This document shows, in pieces, positions 11,285-23,569 of a stretch of DNA of 64,000 bases; the first letter of the stretch is position 1, and each line of letters starts with the position of its first letter. The notes beneath the pieces are model-generated. The model had not been told where the DNA came from and did no database searches. It saw only the letters and a program-made list of their open reading frames with translations. The DNA is from Atriophallophorus winterbourni (lineage: Eukaryota > Platyhelminthes > Trematoda > Plagiorchiida > Microphallidae): positions 37,413 through 101,412 of the forward strand of contig JACCGJ010010185.1 in assembly GCA_013407085.1 (NCBI GenBank), given 5' to 3'. The translations under genes and the position numbers were made by a program.

Positions 11285-12003
11285 AGTGCAACATTCCATG
11301 GTGCAGGCCAACTTTAACTTACGTGTGCACAAAATCTTGCTGAACATATTTTTGATGCTCCGCAAAAAGTGATGATAACACCAAACTTAACAATTCCACA
11401 CAAACCTTTCAGGATCAATCGATAACTCATTACCTCGCGTTAGTAAAAACTCACAACGTGTGAAACGTAGCGGATTATCAATGACAATTTTTATGAAATG
11501 CAGTTTTAAAAATATGCATCTTAAAAATTGCACTACCTGAATTTCGAGAAATTGATTGTTGTTAAAGAAGAAAATGGTTTATTTTGTCAATCAGACCAGC
11601 GGACAGAAAACATTTAAGCTCTGACTCCGCTAGAATTCTGACCTGTTTAATTCCATGGTTCAGGCCAACCTAAACTTGTGTGAAGAAAATCTAGCTGAAA
11701 ATATTTTTAATGCTCAGCAATAAGGCAATGATAACAACAAACTCAAGAATTGAATACAAACCTTTCAGTATCAATCGATAACTCATTACCTCGCGTTAAT
11801 AAAAACTCACAACGTGTGAAATGTAGCGGATTACCAATGACAATTTTCATGAAAAGCAGTATTAAAATGTGCATCTAAAAAATTGCACTAACCTGAATTT
11901 TGAGGAATCGATAGTTGTTGAAGAAGAAAATGGTTTATTTCGTCAATCAGACCAGCGGACAAAAAACATTCAACCTCTGACTCTGCTAGAATTCCGACCT
12001 GCT
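11285..12003 (+). repeat. Two-copy tandem repeat, about 360-bp unit
   Basis: Unit 1 (about 11,285-11,642) and unit 2 (about 11,646-12,003) match along nearly their whole length. Shared blocks include CAATCGATAACTCATTACCT, ACTCACAACGTGTGAAA, GTCAATCAGACCAGCGGACA and CTAGAATTC. Differences are scattered substitutions and short indels, so the duplication is old. No coding potential is seen. Confidence 0.85.
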
Positions 12004-12369
12004 AAAGTCATAAACTATTAAAACTCATATCTTTGTAATCGACTAGTCAAGATCTATCGGATAATGCCATATTATCTACACTGAAAGGTAAAACGTTGAT
12101 TTTACTTTTTCCGGATAATTGTTCTCGTAATGTCCAAGCAAGCAACATTTGAAAATCTTTAACGCATATAGTTAAATTTACACACACTCGAAAGAGCTGA
12201 ATATTCTTCATCCTTCAAGCATACGCAGCATTCTATAATAATCAGGAAACTCTGTACTTTGTATATCATTTGTGTCTAGCTTTAAGAATATGACTCTGTA
12301 TTGTTCGAGCATCAAGTTCGCTTTATCGAAATCTCACAATCAACTTTAAATTGCCTGCATGAAATTGTC

Positions 12370-15300
12370 TCGTCGAGTTAACGCGAAACGATGACCCAAA
12401 AAACAGTAAGGCCAAGTGAAAAAGATGTGCGAAAGGGCCTTTGCAAAGTCACGTCTTGTGACCTGTCATGTCTGTTCAGAATGATTTTTGCAATCAGCGA
12501 TACAGCATTAACGAATGTATTGAGGCACTCGCATCATCATTCCTCTTTAAAGACAATTCTAGCGCAATAGTGTGCTACATGTGCAGACAAAGTTAACGAG
12601 GCCTCTGCGATTCAGCATCTGTACAGAAAACCAATCAGTGACTGAGCTTAGATGCGCGAATTGTCAGCTGTGAATCATATTTAAAAAATCGAAATTAACC
12701 TTGATCACTTGTTAGACACTTGCACGTAACCAGGGTCGTCTAAACTTAAACAAGCAATAAATGATGTTTGTATATTAGTAAATAACATCGCTCTCATTGA
12801 TCAAAGGAGCAGATGAAACATGTTTACGATAATAACCCAAGAAAAGCGAGTTCCCTAAACCCGGCACAAATAAAAAATCTTATAATATAATGCGCTTTAG
12901 ACAATTAGGTTTACGGTGTGCACGTCAAGGGAAATATAGCTATCAGACGGTATACAAGTGGACGAACTTTACGAAATTCGAACAATCTATCCACCACCGT
13001 GTTCTGCCACTAAATTATAATATGTACATCCATGCCAAAACCTGATGCTTCACTATTTGAGGCTCGAAAGCAGCACGAACGTAAGTTGCGGTTTACCAGT
13101 GATGAAAATACGTCATGTTCTACCCACTTTATTATATCGGCTTACTACGGAACGTTATTCGCCACTCTCAGATTAAAGTAACCCTAGACCACAAAAAATA
13201 TATAAAAAATGGCTTAACGCCTACATGCTACGACGTAACTGAAAAATACACTGCCTGGTCTACCACCATATTCCATGTTGCGAGAGGAATGGCAAAACCG
13301 CTGCTTCTGAAAACCATTTATCCCGTAGTCTTTTCCCACTCTTAGAAATCATTGCTGATTCTGTAAATCATAAACGAGCTAGCTAGTTTCCGTCGTAAGT
13401 AGTGAATAATCCTGGCAGAATTCATTACGATTTCAGAGGAAATTGCGATTTAAAATTTGTGGATAGCACGATGTCTGAGGTTGAATGAAGTGAGTTTAAA
13501 TCCACTTAGAAAGATTCGTTAAAATGACGCAATGGCTGCTATAAACATAAGTTTCCGAATTTCGTTTCTAGATCCCTGGGTCTAAGTTAGTTCAGAGTAT
13601 AACGTTTACACATGAAAACAATGTGATGCATATGCAGGCGAAAACGGCCGCTGAAAAGATTACATAAATGTTGCTTGATCCGAAATCAATCGAGATCGAA
13701 ATGGAACACCTGAAACAATTTCCGATTCCGACACTCAAGCTATATCAATTCAAGCAACGCCACAAACTACGCTATGGATATCACTTATTACTAGAATCAT
13801 AACGGAAAAACACCATGCTAAATCAGAATCAAGATGAGTCGAGCAAATAATTTCAATTTACCCGCGTCAATGTTCACACAATATACGATAAAATGCATCT
13901 TTAGAAGCTCGAAACTCGCAATCAAGAAGATTTGTAATAAATAGATGCCGCCTATAGTCTTTATAACAAAAACACTGTACCATGGATCAATGCCTGATAA
14001 TTAACTCTTCTTTGCCCAGAATGTTTTTATTTCTGTGTGACCATTTAGATGAAGGCAGTGGAGTTGCACTCTAATTTAAGCACTTGCTCATCTGTAGAGT
14101 TAGGAACGATAAGGTCATTGATATACCCCGACACAATTTGGTGCTCTCTGAATCTTACTCCGAGAGACGTATGCTTCATTGGGGTGGTCCATCGTAATCT
14201 CACAGCAACCAATGACTTTAAAAATAAACTGATTGGTGGTTTGCACTTTGTGTCAACTAAGTACGAGTTTCAAGTATTGATAGTGGGGGATTCGAAACTT
14301 CCCCAGCTGTACAGTCGAGAGAATCATCCATCGCTTGCATTAGTAAGTTATTGATAGGTGCTCTATGACTCTTGCTTCGAGAGACATTCCCATCGTAATC
14401 TAACAGCAATCCCCAACTAAGTCCGAGTGTACAAACTTCCCCAGCTCGTCGAGAGAATCATCCATCGCTTGCATTAGGAAAGATAAGCCATTGATATACC
14501 CTAACACAATTTGGTGCTCTATGACTCTTGCTTCGAGAGACATATGCTTTATTGGGGTGGTCCATCGTAATCTAACAGCAATCAATTACTTTAAAAATAA
14601 ACTGATTGGTGCTTTGAACTTTGTGACAACTAGGCCCGAGTTTCAAGTATTGATAATAGCGGATTCGAAGCCTTGGTGAAACAAGTGGCATTAACATTGG
14701 GGTTCGACAATATATAAAATCACAGCCGTTTCTTTAAGCATAATTTACACAACTTAGAACACTAAATTTGCAAAGACGAACAACATTTCAAATAGCATTT
14801 TTTCTTGAATGCACCGCAATCCATAGCATTTAAATAGACTCGTAATTTCAAGAACTACTTTTTGGCCTGGGTCTGGTTTTGGAGAATGCTTTGAACAGAA
14901 CGATGAGTTATTAGCATCCTTTCATGCGTCAAAATCCACTAAGCACTTTGGGGAATCCATCATTCAAAATGGAAAAGTGAAGAATTTGTTACTTTGACTG
15001 TGGAGGTGCATTTGCCAGCCAAGTGTATCATATGCGGAAATTATCAATCGAGGGGGACAAGAAACATCGTCAAGTCGATAAATTGTAACTTGATGTAAGA
15101 AGCGAATCAGTAATATTTTTCTTGAAATTCTGTTGGTTAAATTATTGTAATTGATGACAATTCGTTTATACGATTACAGACAATTTCGTCTTCTTCTTTC
15201 TTCCTATTTTACTTAAGAAATTTAAATCGTAAAAATCTCCAGTACCAGACGATATAACTCCAATGCTGCTTTAAACCTGTCATACGAAACTGCTAAACCT

Positions 15301-15480
15301 CTATCACACATGTTTATTAAGTTGCTTCAAGCTGATGCGTTACCACAAGACTGGAAACTGAGTCAAATAACACACATTTACAAATTGCGTTGCTGTTTGC
15401 TGTCAGCAATTACAGGTCAGTGATATCGCTGTCTTCCGTATCAAAATTTTAGAGCAAATAGTAGCTGCTAAAAGAGCAAC
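12370..15480 (+). mobile_element. Highly decayed CR1-like element
   Basis: An ORF1-like zinc segment near 12,420-12,590 has K-G-P-L-Q-S, a cysteine pair and S-A-I-V-C-Y-M-C, comparable to the finger at 3,979-4,200. Endonuclease fragments lie at 14,085-14,690. A reverse-transcriptase remnant starts near 15,240 (S-P-V-P-D-D-I-T-P-M-L-L, the usual P-G-x-D-x-I-x-P box). Order and strand suggest one old element. The open stretch at 13,115-13,345 inside it is not recognised. Confidence 0.5.
14085..14690 (+). pseudogene. CR1-like endonuclease fragment repeated in tandem
   Basis: 14,100-14,345 encodes a piece of the endonuclease: DTIWCSLNLTPRDVCFIGVV, then LIVGDSKLP in place of the GDFNLP motif. It aligns with the WCSLELATGENCVVGVIYR region at 20,745-21,038. 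The same DNA recurs at about 14,346-14,477, shortened by internal deletions, and at about 14,478-14,690, nearly complete. The three units share ATATACCC-ACACAATTTGGTGCTCT and the CATCGTAATCT-ACAGCAA block. This local duplication postdates the insertion. Neither reading is functional. Confidence 0.75.
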
Positions 15481-15494
15481 ATCTATGTTGCATA

Positions 15495-16290
15495 AGTGTT
15501 CTATCTTATGGTAAACAAAATAAACTCTGTGCTTGAAGACATGTCTTCAATGAGGCTAAGTGTATCGCAGTTCGGGATGAGTATCGATGAGTTTACGAAA
15601 CACACCAGTTTTATTTTTCCAACCCATTTGTCCATATAATTGTTAATTTGTTATGAATTAGTTTATCCTTAAGGAAATCGATTATCTGCTGATATTTTTC
15701 TAAACTATCATGTTTGTGCAAACTGACAAATTTGCATTGGATTCAGAGGCACGTCTATCTTGTTGCAAGGCACTTGTCTTAACGACGTTGATGTTCACCG
15801 ATCTCGGTATTGGTTACTTGTGTTAGAATTGTAAGCACACACATCGTACTATAAAAAGTAACCGTCTTTCCTGTAAATGTTCGCATTGTGTAACAAATAC
15901 GAATCTTCCTATAGGCTATTTGCCTTGAAGATTATATCGGACTTACTGCGTAGGCTGATAATTACGCTCGTCAGTTTTATATGTTCGCCTCAAACGCGTG
16001 AAGAGGAATTAATTTGTTTTTCTGTATTTTACCATTTTCGTTTTTTGTAAGAACCCTATATGACAGTGGCATACAAGTGTATCTTTGATTACAGCTTTGC
16101 TACTGCTTCAAGTATCAATTAACCTGATTTCACTTTCTACATTTGGTCATGTCAAGCAGCCAGAATCCGGTATTGGTTGTGAGGGACGATATGTGAGCAC
16201 CACAAAACATTGTTGATTAACCACGTTCCCTATCTTAACTGCACACGTCGATTTACCGGAACTCTTGTGTCAGCAGTGAAACTTTCTCTC
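15495..16290 (+). repeat. Dispersed repeat R1, copy a
   Basis: Shares long blocks with 17,850-18,250 (AGTGTTCTATCTTATG, CATGTTTGTGCAAACTGA, CTTGTTGCAAG-CACTTGTC) and, in its later part, with 16,650-16,990, 23,110-23,480 and 28,750-29,110 (AAGAACAC/CC-TAT, GGCATACAAGTAT, CACTGAACCTGATCTCACT, TGATGACGGCAAAC). It has no coding content. The family could be an LTR or a non-autonomous element; the ends are not defined. Confidence 0.6.
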
Positions 16291-16309
16291 TGAACTTAAT
16301 GAATGGTTC

Positions 16310-16625
16310 AAAATCCTTCGTACTTATGAGTAGTCTGCAGTTTATATTGGGAAATGAATCATGAGACTAGCGTGTGTTCCGATTATTTCCGCATAAATCA
16401 TTGAATCCGAGGTAACCAAATAAGAATGAATACCGCGTGAAGAAGAAGTATATTATTTTGGTTGCGTGTCTTGACTATGTACAATGAAATTTAACATATA
16501 ATTAAAGTTGACTCAATCGGAGAACAAATAGCTGATTAATAACGATAAAAACAATCGATATACCAACATGGCGCTGTAGGTAATCGAAATGAAACGATAA
16601 TATCTAAGTTAAGAAATCAGAATAA
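16310..16625 (+). repeat. Dispersed repeat R2 (solo-LTR-like), copy a
   Basis: Matches 35,180-35,490 and 53,810-54,130 in the same orientation. Shared blocks are AAATCCTTCGTACTTATGAGTAGTC, CAGTTTATATTGG-GAAATGAATC, TTGACTATGTACAA and AATATGGC-GC. Copy c (53.8 kb) has an AATAAA-type signal before the GAACAGATAACTGACT block. Length, dispersal and lack of ORFs fit a solo LTR, but no TG..CA ends or target duplication could be fixed. Confidence 0.55.
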
Positions 16626-16649
16626 TACAAAAAATGCGACTATACAAAT

Positions 16650-16990
16650 CGCTATAGCTATTTTTACCACTTATCCACTGTTTCAAGGCCCACTGAACCT
16701 AAAAGTACTGTATCCACCTGATGACGGTAAGGAACCAGACACCAATAGTGGAGTGTATTTCCGGGTTACGGAAGCAACACATTACTTTGGTCACCCATAA
16801 GCGCCGTGAGTGCTTAACCACGAATCACTATGTGATTTTGTGTTTGAACATCGCGGTTCGTTGTACGAACCATATGCAACGGTGGCATTTAAGCATAACT
16901 TTGTTTAACACCTATTCGCTTTATCAAGGCCCACTGAACCTAATCTTATTGTCTCCACCTGATGACGGCAAACAACCCTGCATAATTTCT
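16650..16990 (+). repeat. Dispersed repeat R1, two overlapping units
   Basis: Two copies of the R1 tail lie head to tail: TTTCAAGGCCCACTGAACCT at 16,682 and ATCAAGGCCCACTGAACCTA at 16,922, each followed by CTCCACCTGATGACGG-like sequence. The long open frame across this stretch (16,721-17,257) is not supported as a gene, because it reads through repeat DNA. Confidence 0.65.
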
Positions 16991-17249
16991 GTTCATTGCA
17001 TAACAGAGAATGGAGATGGCGGATGGATAAATTCCCGTTGTTTTAATTTAGCTTTAACCAATAAAAATTTCGCTTGGTCTGGAGATGGTTTTTTCATTAA
17101 GTACTTAGTCCTGGTTGGGTATATTATAGATTCCCTAATGTCAATTGCGGCTGATTTTATTGGAGTTTATGCGAATCAACCATCTGCGATCTCTCAGAAA
17201 AGCCAAGTGAATCTCCGTTTAGACGACACATATAGTAAAATGGAAACGA

Positions 17250-17720
17250 TGCAGTAAGAGTACGCAAGAACCCTGCTCAAAAAGGTCAATCAAAATCGTG
17301 AAGCGTTTCATATGTTCAACCGACCCAAGAATGGTGAGTCAAATAGTCGAGCATTTTACTCGAGCATGGTATTCGTAAAGCGCGATCGGTAATGTTGTCT
17401 TATGCGGTTCAGTGCTTGACACAGCTTTTAGATTGATGTTCATCAACAACCTTCAGATACTCGTCACACCCAAGCAGTTTAGTTTTGCTGATGGTGGTAA
17501 ATTTTTGGATGCGATTTAAGTCGAGCCTAATGAATCAACAGAACAGTCGTAGCATTCAATTTACTTTTACAGTTAGTAAGAACTTATTCAGGTTTCCAAT
17601 ACAGCGGTACATCAGGATCGAAGGAATTGTCTTCCCTATCGTATACGTCACACGTATTGAGGTCAGGTTCGATATTCCACTTATCGTTTCAGTTGTGCCT
17701 TCAAAATAGGTTGTAGGTAA
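17250..17720 (+). pseudogene. CR1-like reverse transcriptase fragment
   Basis: 17,255-17,340 reads EYARTLLKKVNQNREAFHMF, like the linker ahead of CR1 reverse transcriptase. 17,430-17,515 reads LMFINNLQILVTPKQFSFAD followed by GGKFLDAI, corresponding to the L-x-Y-I-N-D-L and FADD boxes with the second aspartate replaced. Stops follow. A short internally deleted remnant. Confidence 0.6.
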
Positions 17721-17849
17721 TGTATTGTGGCAATTGGAACAGAAATTGTCAGTCATAAAATACCGTTTGACGAATATTCTCAGATAATCCTGTTCTATTA
17801 GCATTTTGCTCACATCACGGTGCGCCTCTCTTCGTTTATTTTGTAAGCC

Positions 17850-18250
17850 GCATCAGTGTTCTATCTTATGAAAATCAAAGCAAACTAGAGACCTAAATTC
17901 CTGTATTGAATAAGCGAAAGTGTATATTGCTTCAGAATCATTAAACGAGTTTCCGGTAGACACATTATTTCATATTCCCGAAAGTTTTGCCGATAACATT
18001 TCCCAGTATCTACCTAGTAGTTCATGCATGTGGACAACGATAGTATTCTGTTAATTTTCTAAACAAACATGTTTGTGCAAACTGAAAAATTAAGATAGTA
18101 TTCCGCTGCACGACTAGCTTGTTGCAAGTCACTTGTCGTTACGGCTTTTATATCAACCGATCTTTACAATGTTCACTTGCGTTAGATTGATGTGCATACA
18201 CATCATATAAAAAAGTTGACCACCAATCCATTCATGTTCACATGGCGTTA
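17850..18250 (+). repeat. Dispersed repeat R1, copy b
   Basis: Second copy of the first half of R1 (compare 15,495-15,905), ending in GCATACACATCATATAAAAAAGT, which recurs near 28,790 as CATACACATCGTATTAGGAAGATTG. It directly abuts the 3' end of the CR1-like element at 18,276. Confidence 0.6.
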
Positions 18251-18429
18251 TACATCCGAAGGCGCTTTTCAGCGGTAATTCAAAGTAATTCAAAGTAATT
18301 CAAAGTTTTAATGGTCCATAAATTGAATACTTTACAGTAACCACAGATTAAAATTATAGGGAAGGCATACAAATAACACAACTGTTTTGTCAATATGGAA
18401 ATATCAGCAAGTGTATTCAGGTGTGAGGT

Positions 18430-20160
18430 TGGGTTTAGTCAACATATACTTGTCAAGTTCAGCCTTGAACAAGTTCAGGGTTGATGCGCAAATGATATGT
18501 GGGGCAGGGAGTTCCATAGAAAACAGAATCTGACAGCAAAGGAAAACCTTCGACAATTTGATCTGTAGTGTGGAATAATCAACTTGTATCCATGCGATCT
18601 GCTACCACGTGCTTCTTGCCGATGAAACAGGTGTTCAAGTGGTTGATCCACTGTATGCAGAATGTTGAAAAGCGGGATCGAGTCACTCCTGAGACGACGG
18701 TATGAAAAAGTCAGAGGTTTAGTGTTGAAATCCGCTCCTGGTATGGCCTGTTGTATAGCCCGGTCACCAGTTTTGTAGCGCGGTGGTATACCCGTTGCAG
18801 CAAGGTCATGTCCTTTTGTAACCATGGGGACCATGCTTGAACAGCATATTCCATTGTTGATCGGATATAGGTGTTAATTATACGTGGGAGTATCTGCTTT
18901 GAGAAACGACCAAAGATCCTTCTGATCAATGCTAAGATTTGGCAGGACTTATTGTATACAACAGAACAGTGCCGTGAAGACTTCAGGTTACTGCTAATCC
19001 ACACGCCCAGGTCTTTCTCTTCAGTAACACATGACAGTTGCTGAGATCCCAGAGAGTATGTGAATTCGAATGATTTACCGACGTTTAACATTTTATATTG
19101 TTGGATGTTGAATGGAAGGCAGTTCCGCAGGCACCAATTATGGAGAGCTTCGAGATCTTTTTGGAGAATTTGGCAATGTTCATTAGTGCGTATGCTAGTC
19201 CAGACTTTGATGTCATCCCCGAATAAAATAATTTTGCTGCATACGACTTCGGGTATATCATTCGCGTACACGAGGAAGAGTATTTGCTCAAGACTGAGCC
19301 TCGAGTTACGCCACTTGTAACTTCTACTGGGCTGGACAGTGCCCCATCAACTCGAACCCTTATAACTCTACCAGCCAATAATCCTTCATCCAGGCCAATA
19401 GTGTGCCGCATACCCCGAGCTGCTCCAATTGTTGTAGCAGTATGCTGTGGTTAACACGATCAAAAGCTTTAGACATGTCCAAGTAACAAGCATGGATAGG
19501 GCATCCGTCGTCCACGGCTGGAGTCCAATTATCAAGAGTTATGAGAAAATTGGTGTGACAGGAGTGTCTTGTCCTGAATCCGTGCTGTGCGATGGAAAAA
19601 AGCTTAGTTTGTTCCAAGTGTTTGATAAGTTCGTCGACCACAAGTCGTCGAGAACTTTAGAGACCACTGGCAACAACGTGACTGGTCTGTAGTTAGACAC
19701 ATCAGATCGGTACCCCCTTTTGTATATCGTAGTGATTAGTCCACATTTCCAGTTATTAGAAACCGTGCTACAACTCAAGGACAGGTTGAAAAGGTCAGAG
19801 AGTGGTGAAAATAGAGCATGGGTGCATTGCTTTAGGATGAATGGTGTTATTTCATCAGCACCCGGGGGATTTTTTTGTATTTCACGAGCGTAGCTTTACC
19901 AGGACACTCTCGGATTTCACAACGATTTCGTGTATTGTGTTCTGCGACCTGAATGCAGGTATATCGTAGGTTACGCGCTCGTTGGGGTAGAACACTCTAG
20001 AGTAAAATTGAGCAAGTTCGTTAGCGGCTTCGAAATCTGTGGATGTAGTTCCAGTCGTTGTAAGTAAAGCGGAATCACCTGGCTTTACCCTGCCCTTTCT
20101 GTTCACGATCTGCAAGAGGAGCTTCGAATTTCGTTCAATTTTATCCACCAGATTCATTTA
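18430..20160 (-). pseudogene. CR1-like reverse transcriptase, frameshifted
   Basis: Minus-strand pieces include the linker with VDKIERNSKLLLQIVNRKGR (near 20,150), the NWKCGLITTIYKRGYRSDVS and [15 protein letters not shown] finger motifs (19,778-19,640), [17 protein letters not shown] and [17 protein letters not shown] (19,641-19,450). A degraded SGVPQGSVLG box near 19,300 reads SGVTRGSVL, and the catalytic box near 19,230 reads FGDD instead of FADD. Then come EKDLGVWISSNLK, MEYAVQAWSPWLQKD and RATKLVTGLYNRPY, ending with the CR1-type FLWNSLP motif near 18,500. At least four frame changes are needed. Inactive. Confidence 0.9.
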
Positions 20161-21180
20161 ATACTTTTCTTCATCCTCTGGACAAGTTTAGTAACTTTAT
20201 TTCTCAACAGACCGTAAGATTCTCAAGATTCAGGTGTTGAATACAGTACGTAGATTCTCCACACACAGTTTTTCACCTTCATCCATTTCCGTGTTCGACT
20301 GAGGATCACGAATTTGAATCCTTTTCTCAGTTGTTTTGAAACATATTTTGAGCGGAGTTCTATTTTTCGGTTGATTTTCTGAAGTATCGATGACCAGCAT
20401 TGTTGGACATCAGTGCTAATCGTTGCCCAGTCGGTCACTTCTTGAAGAGACATTGATAATGCAACCTTATCGATTTTTCTTATAAACTTCAGAGCATCAC
20501 TTGCTCTTTTCGCTTCAGATATATAGTCGAAAACAATGACTAAATGATTACTCTTTCCAAGAGCTGCTTCATAGCGGATATCTCTCGATTATATTTTCCT
20601 CGCTTGTAAGAACAAGATCGAGAATGGACGGTGTGTTTGTGCCTCTAAAGCGAGTGGTGCTTGAGATTTGGTTGAATAAAGGAAGTTCGTTGAACATTCT
20701 GTGGAATTGATGATCAAGAGATTTCACGGGTTTAATCTCGCTTTTTAGTAAATTAGGGAGATTAAAGTCACCATGATCAGGAGGTTGTTTTGATATCTGG
20801 AAACAACCAGCTGAGTTTTCTCAATTAAACTAGCATTGTAGGCTTCGTCTGCTGACGGTGGTCGGTAAATCACACCAACAACACAGTTTTCACCTGTTGC
20901 TAATTCAAGTGAACACCAAAGTGTATCTTCCAGTATCAAATCATTATCCGTGATTTCTCTGAACGTGAGGTGTTGATCATAGTAAATAGCAACACCTCCT
21001 CCTCCACGATCCATTCGAGTACGATGAAAAAGAAACATGTTTGAAATGGAAATTTCCTCCTCAACTAATTGCTGATTGAACCAAGTTTCCGTTACGGCTA
21101 TCAGGAGGGGTGAATATTTTTGACGAAGCTCGATTATTTCGGGTAACTTATTTTGTCAAGCATTGTGCGGTGGTGTATAA
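20160..21180 (-). pseudogene. CR1-like endonuclease, frameshifted
   Basis: Minus strand. Near 21,100 TETWFNQQ (the E in ETW is the catalytic glutamate position), then FHRTRMDRGGGGVAIYYDQH (near 21,020), DTLWCSLELATGENCVVGVI and YRPPSADEAY (20,930-20,840), then a broken G-D-F-N-L-P box near 20,760. Downstream near 20,640 are the T-R-F-R and S-I-L-D-L-V-L-T motifs, and 20,223-20,453 leads toward the RT linker. Frames change after the GDFN box. Confidence 0.8.
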
Positions 21181-21959
21181 ACAGTTGATGTTAGATCTTG
21201 ATAAAAGTGTAGGATGATGAGTATTTGAACAGGTAAGTTCAGTACGTGTCAAAGATGGTGGGCCTCGTGTTAATGGGTATATTGCATCACCGACTCCGAT
21301 AAAGTCGGTGGACATCCGTTTTTTGGAGCAAAAGTCCCGTCATCACTGTGCTCAGTACCAACGGGTCCCGCAATTTCCACGATAAAGCAGGTTTTCAGGT
21401 GTTTACTGATCATTTTGATCTCTCGTGTAACTTTGTATCGATACTGTTTCCAGTTGTTAAGCACGGTGTTCACCATAGTGGTGGTCAAGAGTGTCAGTTT
21501 AAGGGTTCGTGGACAATTACCATCGTAATTCGATGACTTCAGGATTCGAAACGTATCGATAACCGTTACATTGGTGATTTGGATAGCAGTACTGATAAAT
21601 CTCCACTGTTGTAGGTCGTGGTTGGATTTACACTTTGTATCTGAACAGGTGGCATCTTGTGGGACATTTAAGAGAATAGGGTGCGCTTGTTGCGATCATT
21701 TGCTTTATTTTGGTTACTTTTCGGTGGTGATTTTGCCCGTTCCGACCAGGGCACATCAACAAATACACGAGATGTATTTTCCATGCCGTCTCGTAGCAAG
21801 TATGTCGACAGAAGTACATCTTCTAAATCATTCTAATTTTGCACTACTACCTTGAGCAACCGCGGCTTATCTTGGTGTAGCGCTTTGGGAGGACGACTCA
21901 ACCGAATTAACGAAACCGGGAGGATCGCTTTGAGATTCATGCGAGTGCGCAGTTCCAAC

Positions 21960-22535
21960 TATTCAGTTAAATCATTCTGATGTCTATCCGAAAATAACGT
22001 ATCAGTCGACTCTGGCACGTTGGTGCACATAACACTAAGAGAGGTAACTTTCGCTAATGGGGCCCTCGATGTGAACGTTTTCAGCTTGAAGACGCTTTTA
22101 ACACTCTGCTGAGTGCTGTGCTGCAACAATTCAGCCTTTTGCATAGATTGGTTTGGTGGTAAAGTTGAGTATATTGGATTATCTATCGTCTCTTCGGCAG
22201 TAACGACGGGTAACGGCGGTGTCTTTATGACGTTTATTAACAGTTCATTTAGTTTTTGTATACTGGATTCCATTCCATTTAGACGCGTCTCAATATCATA
22301 TTCATTGGTTTTCGTCGCCGAGGCTGACGATGTTGATTCTGCCTTGCAAACCATACAAACATAACTAACACCAGGGCATTTATCTCCAATAATAATCGAT
22401 ACTAAATCCGAGGTCAGCGATTTGTCGCATTTAGCATGAACTTTCGACAAACAATCGTAACACGTGACAGATTTTGCCTTGTGACTTACAGACTTTCGGC
22501 AAACCGCTCACATACTGCCCGGTGCGCTTTGTTTT
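21960..22535 (-). pseudogene. CR1-like ORF1 with PHD-like finger
   Basis: Minus-strand reading of about 170 codons with VTCYDCLSKVHAKCDKSL, CPGVSYVCMVC and then a coiled-coil-like stretch IETRLNGMESSIQKLNELL. The cysteine/histidine spacing matches the finger at 3,979-4,200. A stop separates the first residues after the likely ATG (near 22,562) from the finger. The related sequence at 51,258-51,727 keeps only the C-terminal half. Confidence 0.75.
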
Positions 22536-23109
22536 CGTTTCGGGGTCATCCGGTCAGGGTTATGAGCAGCACTGTTCAGTGGTTTGTGCACAAGCATTTG
22601 CTCTGGCGAGCGATCGATGATGAATATAGTGTGCGCGACAAAAGATTCAGTGTTTACAAAAATGAGCAAAATCAGAATTCACTCCGGTGATCGGTAGTTG
22701 ATCGCACGATGTAGAAAGTATGTCCAGTCGACGGCAAAGAATAAGATCTTTCCGATGACGTTAATCCCTTTGAGGACTTGAAGAGTATTAACAGAGTTGC
22801 ACGCGTAGATCCAATATGGGAAAATCACGAGAAATCCAAATTTGCTCGTATTATCGAATACCGCTACGAGCGGTTCGAGAGGAGTCCAACAACGTATAAT
22901 ATATCCACGTAAGTGTAAGTTTGAGAACAGTATATCCTAATAATCAGGAGCTCAAAATAATGCGAACGCACGGCACGTTGAACAGTACTGGTGTGCGTAA
23001 GATTATGAGGAAATTTACTGAGTACACTCTTAATTACTCACATAGGTCTTTTATGTGAAACCTGAACCAGGGATGCAGGGGACGCCAGGAATCACTTTGT
23101 TATTCGTGC

Positions 23110-23480
23110 TTCTTTGTAACAACGCTATAAAAAAGTTCTCGCAAGTTTAACTTTGTTTACCGCTATTCCAAAGTTTCATGACTCACTGAACCTCATCTCA
23201 CTCTCTACAAATAATGACGGCAAACTGTAAAACTTTGGTAGTGTGAAATGGATTTGATGTGAGCATCATGAGTCATTGGTCTTTAACAACCGCCTCAACG
23301 CTAGTAAGCAAAAACGTTGTGATTCTATATTTAAACATCGCGGTTTTTTTGCAAGAACACTATTCAACAGTACTTTACAAGTATATCATTGGTCACATCT
23401 TTACCACTGGTTCAAGGCTAACTAAAACTGATCTAACTTTGCTTAATTGATAACGGAAAAGAGCCAGAAACCGGAAGCTG
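23110..23480 (+). repeat. Dispersed repeat R1, copies d/e
   Basis: Contains two partial R1 units: AACTTTGTTTACCGCTATTC to ATAATGACGGCAAACTG (23,148-23,228) and ACATCGCGGTT to GATAACGGAAAAGAGCCAGA (23,335-23,475). Confidence 0.55.
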
Positions 23481-23569
23481 TGTGTATTTATAGGAATTAA
23501 GCACCAGAAAATATTCATAATTACTAATTTTCCCAGGCTTAATTATAGACTTTTATTTAATGGTTATCT

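Larger units (their letters stand above)
18276..22860 (-). mobile_element. CR1/jockey-like element, near full length, minus strand
   Basis: From high to low coordinate: 5' leader (about 22,540-22,860, shared with 43,440-43,820), ORF1, endonuclease, linker, reverse transcriptase, C-terminal domain and a 3' tail of three 10-bp repeats at 18,276-18,305 (TAATTCAAAG on the plus strand). The copy at 58,761-60,873 is a close relative with the same tail. It has frameshifts at several points but is the best-preserved non-LTR element in the window. Confidence 0.9.

Noticed and set aside
16721..17257. 178-codon open frame
   Set aside because: It reads through two units of dispersed repeat R1, and the reading is not kept in the other R1 copies.
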